Assembly (NCBI RefSeq): GCF_026212465.1
Contig: NC_080051.1
Span: 22,606,727-22,670,726 of the forward strand
Direction: 5' to 3'
DNA from: Amaranthus tricolor
Lineage: Eukaryota; Streptophyta; Magnoliopsida; Caryophyllales; Amaranthaceae
Length of the DNA stretch: 64,000 bases
Shown one piece after another: positions 58,401 through 64,000 of this stretch. Position 1 is the stretch's first letter. The number at the start of each line of letters is the position of its first letter. Position numbers and translations under genes: made by a program. The notes below the pieces were generated by a model that worked only from the letters and a program-made list of their open reading frames with translations, had not been told where the DNA came from and did not search any database.

Positions 58401-61400
58401 AACTATCCCTCTCAATTTGCACCTCTTTCCATTTTAGGTTATCCCACTCATTTTGCACCCTTTCAATGACCCCACTTTATTTCTTTAAAGCTCATCCACA
58501 AACTTATTTTCTCTCTCCATCATAACCACTCATTCCTATCATCCACTTGTTTTTCGTCTTATTCACCAACCAAATTTCACTTTCCACTAAATTTTACCCA
58601 AAACAAAATGGGTGCATTCTCAAAGGGACGGAAGGAGTACTTGGAAGGATATAATTCTAGTGTTAGCTAGCTCCCTCGACCCTCTTGCCTTTTTCTCTTA
58701 TGTTTTGAGGGAATAACGGCAAGATGACATCATTTCCATTTGCTTCTCAATCTTCAGATAAAGTATTCTAGTTAATTTTTTTGTAGATGAATGAATGTGT
58801 CATTATGGGAAAAGTTGTTGCTTTTGATGAAGGCATGGGTTTGTGGTACATTGTATGTCTAAGGCAAGTTCCAAGAGATGGAAACTGATTGTTTAAAAAT
58901 ATTGTGGTGTAAGATGTGCAATGACTATGTTACTAATGCCATCCCTAAACTCAAGACTCAAGAGTCAAGATATACATGAGAGCAATTGATGATACTGTAA
59001 ATGTTCCATTCGTTATATAAGAACTTGAATTGTTACCACTTCCAAAATTAGTTTTATATATCCGAGCAAGTTAAAAGTAGTTAAAATTGATACTATAGCG
59101 ATGAATTCTTTATCTTGTCTAGCACGTATTTAGGTACGATTTAAGGTTTGACCAAAAATAAATCTACCGATTGTAATTAAGCACCCAACATCTTACATTA
59201 TTACAACTAAATTTTCCCATTCACCTTAAAATCAATTCGAAAACCTAACCTTTGATTTTGATTTGGGCTGCAATAATTGATTTTTGAAAGTTTCGAGGAA
59301 AAATTGATTTGAAAACCTAGATAGTTTAGAAAATGGGCAAAAGTTAAGTGGAGAGAGAAAAAGTAGAGCTTTACAAAAGAGGAACTACCAAAAATTATAA
59401 TAAAGGCCTAATTTTACTATTCAACACAGAAATATAAATGTCAAAAAAGGGTCTAAGAGTCGGGCCTACTTGAACCAATACCCTTTAAGTTTTTATCGGA
59501 TCGGACCCTTAAAGTCCAAAAAAATGACCCTTACCCATAAAAAAAGAGTAGGATCAAATAGGGTCTAGGTAGGGTCTTGGACACTTGCCCATCCCTAGTT
59601 CCCTACACGTCATACACCTTCAATCTCATCTCTAACACATTAGGGATGGCAATGGGTCGGACTCGGCTCGGATTATACATACTCCGACTTTGCTCCGGAT
59701 TTTAGTCGAACCTTTTTTTTCAGTCCACCTCCACTCGGAGTCGGATTATGCATACTTCAAGTTTGCCCCGACTCGGACTCTCGGACCTCCAACGGAGTCG
59801 GATTATTATCAAACTTTATCGTTGTGATATTGTACTAATGATTTAAAGCATACGAAGTTAACAAAATATATTTTTCAAATACAATTTAGCAAAGAAATAT
59901 GTACTTTGGATTTAAGTTTAACATGAGAAATATTCCTAATACTACATTTTAACAAAATTTTCTCGCATTTTAATTTGGCGTATTTTATTTCTCTTGATCT
60001 GATTTGTCGTATTTTGATTGATTGATCTAAATAAAAATACTAAATAGTTTTTCAAAATCGAAAATTACAATTAGTATGAGAGAGAGCTTAAATTAGTCAC
60101 GTCTAGAGTGAAACAAAATATTGGGTTAAAAGTCAAATTCAAAGTCGGATTTCCTTCAGGGTCGGAGTCGGGTCGGAATGTCGGATTTTTAATAAGATCC
60201 AACTCCAGTCCGTCTCTAACTCGGATTCGAATCGTGAAGTCGGATAACCTTTTCCTCGGACTCGAATCGTATTATTTTCCTCGGATCGAGTCGGACTAGG
60301 GTCGGATTCAGACTGAATTGCCATCCCTACACATTGTTCAATTGTTCTCAACATAATGATTTAGAAGAGAAATGTTTTGAGCTCTTCTCCTCTCGTGCTC
60401 CTCTACCTTTCCCTTCCCTCTCTTCCCTTACTAAGTTCCTTTCCCTATCAGTTCTGTCGAAACAAGTTCTCAAGAACATCTTAAAAGCTAAAAAAATTTT
60501 GTAGTTATTTATTGATCATATATCTATAACCATTCTAATTGTTTGGGAGAAAAAGGTGTTATGAGAAGACTTAAACTAGTCAAAATAAACCTCCATCTCC
60601 CTAATGCTATCTACATTTTCAAAATACAATGCCATCAGAGTTTTGTTCCTCTTTGTCTATCCATTATTTTGTTCTCAAATAAAACTCAGTTTTCTGGTGC
60701 TTCTCTTTACATGGTGATTAATGACCATGTTTTTTCTTTTAAGTGTTAATTTCTTAGTTTAGCATCCTCATATCTCAATATCCAAATCTGTTTCTTTAGA
60801 ACAAAAATATGATCCTTCCAAAATGAAACCACTTGGAATATGAAAGAGTGAAAAAGTTTCTTCGTTATCGTGGAATATGAAGTCTCCAATACATGCAATG
60901 TATTGATGCAAGGTTAATGGAGAGGGATCCGCTTGTTGTGGATTAATCATTGTTTGCATCATGGCCCTCATTTTAGTCTAGAGTGCAGACTTCTGTGTAA
61001 CTATACCTTTGTTATGAGTATTCTAATCTTTTCTAGAGACTATCTTCAACAAAATAAAGCAAATTTCAAACCATGGCTAACACTAGAAAAAACTGTATAC
61101 CATTTCAATCTTCAAGAAAGAACAATTGACATGAGGAGACACTGCTTGGTCTCTCAGCATCTCAACATACTCCCTGATCTTTAAATATTCATTGTTGTAT
61201 CACACAAATTCATAGTGTAAACTTTCATCATTAGGTTGATAGCTTAATCATATATGAAAAATGTATTTATCAATACTCAAATATTGATGAGTAAGGCAGA
61301 AACGGAACAGGGATCACACCATATATTAGCAGTAACCAATATTGAAAGTCTTAATTAATAAACAATTGTGCTAACTTAATGATTCAAAAACAAACCTCGA

Positions 61401-61453
61401 GCTAATTTCTTGATTGTCCGAGCTCCAAGACTCGAAATTCTAGAAACCCACAT
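55456..61453 (-). CDS. MFDX: Mitochondrial adrenodoxin-like [2Fe-2S] ferredoxin, 7 exons, 187 aa
   Basis: Exons: 61453-61396, 57864-57782, 56452-56385, 56224-56118, 55891-55842, 55741-55659 and 55570-55456. They total 564 nt with matching phases and GT-AG junctions. The N-terminus ([20 protein letters not shown]) is Arg/Ser-rich and lacks acids, as expected of a mitochondrial presequence. The ferredoxin domain covers about residues 70-180. Cluster ligands are Cys108, Cys114, Cys117 and Cys155 in the C-x5-C-x2-C...C spacing of vertebrate-type ferredoxins ([15 protein letters not shown] and SRLGCQIEA). The family C-terminus [16 protein letters not shown] is nearly exact (V for A). The Arabidopsis relatives MFDX1/2 pass electrons from adrenodoxin reductase for biotin and Fe-S cluster synthesis. 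A leader intron is likely (donor near 62017, acceptor near 61486). Confidence 0.93.
58384..58637. mobile_element. Stowaway-type MITE in the ferredoxin gene intron 1
   Basis: The ends CTCCCTCTATCCC and GGGACGGAAGGAG are inverted, flanked by TA (58382-58383 and 58638-58639). The size of 254 bp and the CTCCCTCnGTCCC-type terminus are those of Tc1/mariner-related Stowaway elements. Non-coding. Confidence 0.88.
59642..60328. mobile_element. Non-autonomous hAT-like element, TCCGACTC family, copy B
   Basis: It starts AGGGATGGCAATGGGTCGG and ends ACTGAATTGCCATCCCT, flanked by the 7-bp repeat ACACATT (59635-59641 and 60329-60335). GAGTCGGA/TCCGACTC words crowd both ends. It is the reverse complement of copy A at 21165-21861 along its whole length. 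It lies in the ferredoxin gene's first intron. A GACACTTGCCCATCCCTAG end of another hAT-like element lies just upstream at about 59580-59600. Confidence 0.85.
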
Positions 61454-62030
61454 AATATCTGGTGGGTTACTCAAACACTTACAATCTGAAAAGAGCATAA
61501 AAGAACAAAATTGATCCAGCAAATCAAAAAATTCATATTACGTAAACAGTTTTCTCAAGTCTCGACCAATAAGTCTAGTATAGAGCAATTGAAATTGCAG
61601 AAATGGGCAGTTCAAGCATGCAAAAGACAACAACTTTGGCATAAAACCAAATATGGCTCTTGGGAAAAAGTGAGAAAGTTAACAATCATTACCTAACCCA
61701 AGTATTAAAAATTAGAGAAATATGACACTGAATACAAAATCATAAGTCCTTCATCGAATTTGTAACATTCATAAAAAATAAAATACAAAACATGAACGAA
61801 TTCATATTACGACCCTGCATAATCTGAAGAAATTAAGCACAAAAAAACCAAAGCTAACATTTCTAGACAACTTAAAATTGAAAAATCAAGCCATAAATTA
61901 ATGATTACAAGTTGAAACTCACAATTCAAATTTTCATATTTTTAGGAAGTAATAAAACAAATACGGATGAGAAAACATTCATTGGAAAAGGAGTACCAAC
62001 AACGAATTCGCAACTTACCCATATCTCCAT
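61454..62030 (-). promoter_or_regulatory. Leader of the ferredoxin gene with probable 5' UTR intron
   Basis: The minus-strand donor GATATGG/GTAAGTTG near 62018 and the acceptor TGCTCTTTTCAG near 61486 would remove about 0.53 kb and place the ATG 33 nt into the second exon. Transcription probably starts around 62050-62080. Confidence 0.5.
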
Positions 62031-64000
62031 TTCATCACGTCATCTTTCCATCATACAATCCATTGTGGTCTAGTTTTTCCATATTTGCATGATTGAATTG
62101 GCTTTCGAGATTGATTTTTTAAGTGCAATAGGCAAATTACTTTCTTCATTTAAAGACTTTGTCACTGTTTAAGTGGTTTACCTTCAAACACATATGACTG
62201 ATATGAGTGTGGTGGACTTTTGGGAATGCACATACCCCTAAGTGAGGTTTGCTCGCCTTTTGTGTCTAACCTTGGGAATATCCATACCTTAAAACACGGT
62301 AATAGGGAGCCAAACCCTAGCTCGCCTTATCTTATTAATTTCAAAACCAAAACTTTCACTTACGCAATTTTTTTCCATCTTTAAATTTATTCAAAACCTT
62401 TCCCAAAATACCGTGTTCCCTTGTCAAACAATTGAGATATGACCCCGTACTCGCCATCTATCCAAGTTATAACTGCGTAGAATGGGTGCTTTAAATTGAA
62501 AGAAAATTGCTTCGCAACCGAGAATTGGTATTTCAATGACTACTAAATCTGGGTGTTGCCGCTGCCCTTAAGCATCCCCTGAGACACACCCAAACAGCAG
62601 CCAAACCAATCCTAGAACAACCCTTAAACCACCCCGAATAGCCCTACACATCCAAAAACAACTATCCAAGCACCCAAAAACAATCCCCAAGACACACAGG
62701 GCAATCACCAAGATCGCCCCAACAACAACTCTTAAAACAGTCCAGAACAAACTTTACCTGCAGCCCTAAACAACACCAAAAACAATCCCATCACGCAGCT
62801 GTACACAAAACCTGCAGAACTCATATCCACAACACTAAAACCTGCAGCCCGATCTAGACTCGACAACCTTGAACCGCGGACCCTGCCTAGGACCCCAGAT
62901 CCCACTGTCAGACCCATAACCCGAAATTTAAACCCAGAAAACCAGAACAAAACCTCCTTCCTCACGCTTTTATCACTGAGCTCATCACCAGAATCATGGC
63001 CACGCACAACCCCAACACCCAATTTAAGCATAAACTCCACAAAATCAGAAAATAGTCCCAGAAAAAACTCCATTTCAATTATAGTCCAACACAACAATTA
63101 TTCATAGAGACTCAACATAATAAATATTAAACTAATTCTTAGATCTAATACCAATTTCCAACAACGTCAACATGCAATCACATTATACTAATATACACAT
63201 TAAGAATTTTAAGAAGTAATTTCAGAAATTTTTAAACCACTTTTGAAATTCATTAGTTACCATTAACCTTTAAAAGTTTTGGGTGGGATTGTGTACCTTG
63301 AAATGGGAGGAGAAAAAAAGAAATGGTGAAGGTGACTGCGATAGATGTTATTGACGGGGCTGACTGGGCGTAAGGCAAGGGAGGTTCGCGGGTGGCTGAG
63401 CAGCGGCTTCTGCTGGCGTCGCGTACGTCTAGGCTTCAGGTTTCTGGCGCGGTGACTGGCGGTTATTGGAGCAGAAGTTGAGTGGTTGGTGGCGCCTGGC
63501 GGCTGAAGTGGGCTGGCGTAAGTGATGGTCGCTGTTGGTTTGATGAGTTCGTGAATAAGGTGATAGAGTATGGTTGAGGAAGGGAAATGAGATGTTTTTA
63601 AAAAAAAATTAAATTTGTTTTTGAGATTAAATTTTTTTTTTTTTTTAACTTTCTGTTTTTTTATTTTTCATGGAAATCAAAGTTGTTTTCTTATTGCCAC
63701 AATAATTAGTGTGTTGTGATTTATATTAATAAAAAAAATATTACATGTAAAATTTTAGATTTGTTTCTAATGAAGCAAGATACTTTTTTATAATTTATTA
63801 TTATTACCTTTATCAAATTTCTAAATCCTAAATAATTTTCTCACTATTTTTTATCCATTAATGAAAAATAAATCATCTTTAATCTTGATTTCTAAGAACA
63901 ATAAATTTTAGATTAGTTGCTAAGAACATTTCAAGAGATGTTCAAAATATATCCAATGATAACAAATTGAAACTTAAACAAAATCAACAAACTAACAAAC
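62031..64000. other. Distal region with a GC-richer island, possibly an unrecognised transcript or transposon leader
   Basis: From about 62560 to 63100 the minus strand is G-rich and open in two overlapping ORFs (62750-62568 and 63097-62732) that match nothing I know. From 63330 to 63550 the minus strand is C-rich, CpG-containing, and ends at a plausible donor, CATTTCAAG/GTACAC (63297). This could be the first exon of a gene or of a retroelement pointing left. The last 450 bp are plain AT-rich sequence. Confidence 0.3.

Noticed and set aside
62568..63097. Two Gly/Val/Leu-rich minus-strand ORFs as a protein gene
   Set aside because: The ORFs overlap in different frames without a splice link and show no domain. 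They are kept only as part of an unexplained island.

Overview
The window is nuclear DNA of a flowering plant, a eudicot. The genes have GT-AG introns, the background is AT-rich, the protein families are plant families, and most intergenic DNA is decayed plant transposons (hAT, Stowaway, copia, gypsy, LINE, SINE). Caryophyllales is my impression from the repeat types and is unproven. All exon models below were built by eye from splice signals and reading-frame continuity.

Five host genes are supported. (1) A 10-exon COP1-interacting-protein-7-like gene runs on the minus strand from 19930 to 6560 (1400 aa). (2) A 9-exon lysosomal Pro-X carboxypeptidase-like S28 peptidase lies on the plus strand, 31983-38571 (502 aa). 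(3) An intronless trihelix transcription factor is on the minus strand, 42136-40472 (554 aa). (4) An intronless OVATE-family (OFP17-like) gene is on the minus strand, 54629-53856 (257 aa). (5) A 7-exon mitochondrial adrenodoxin-type [2Fe-2S] ferredoxin is on the minus strand, 61453-55456 (187 aa). They share no visible pathway, and the order looks like ordinary plant gene spacing.

A 5' fragment of gene 1 (upstream region, leader and exons 1-4) is duplicated at about 748-2930. Every exon and splice site of the fragment is intact. The parental copy (about 19098-21977) later took a roughly 0.7 kb hAT-like insertion in its upstream region; the duplicate lacks it.

The rest is layered mobile DNA. 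A 3.27 kb hAT element (48238-51508) has perfect 8-bp target duplications, dense GGAACCG-type subterminal repeats and a spliced transposase gene whose C-terminal dimerisation region is missing. Smaller hAT-like elements, each with its own subterminal repeat word, lie at 21165-21861, 22193-23908, 39466-39881 and 59642-60328. At 24568-29758 an LTR-type unit bounded by TTAGC duplications splits the reverse transcriptase of an older copia remnant, and itself contains a second solo LTR. Also present are a tRNA-derived SINE (45028-45265), a degenerate LINE in gene 1's fourth intron, a Stowaway MITE, a diverged MITE family with three copies, and several large foldbacks. I found no rRNA genes, functional tRNA genes or CRISPR arrays.
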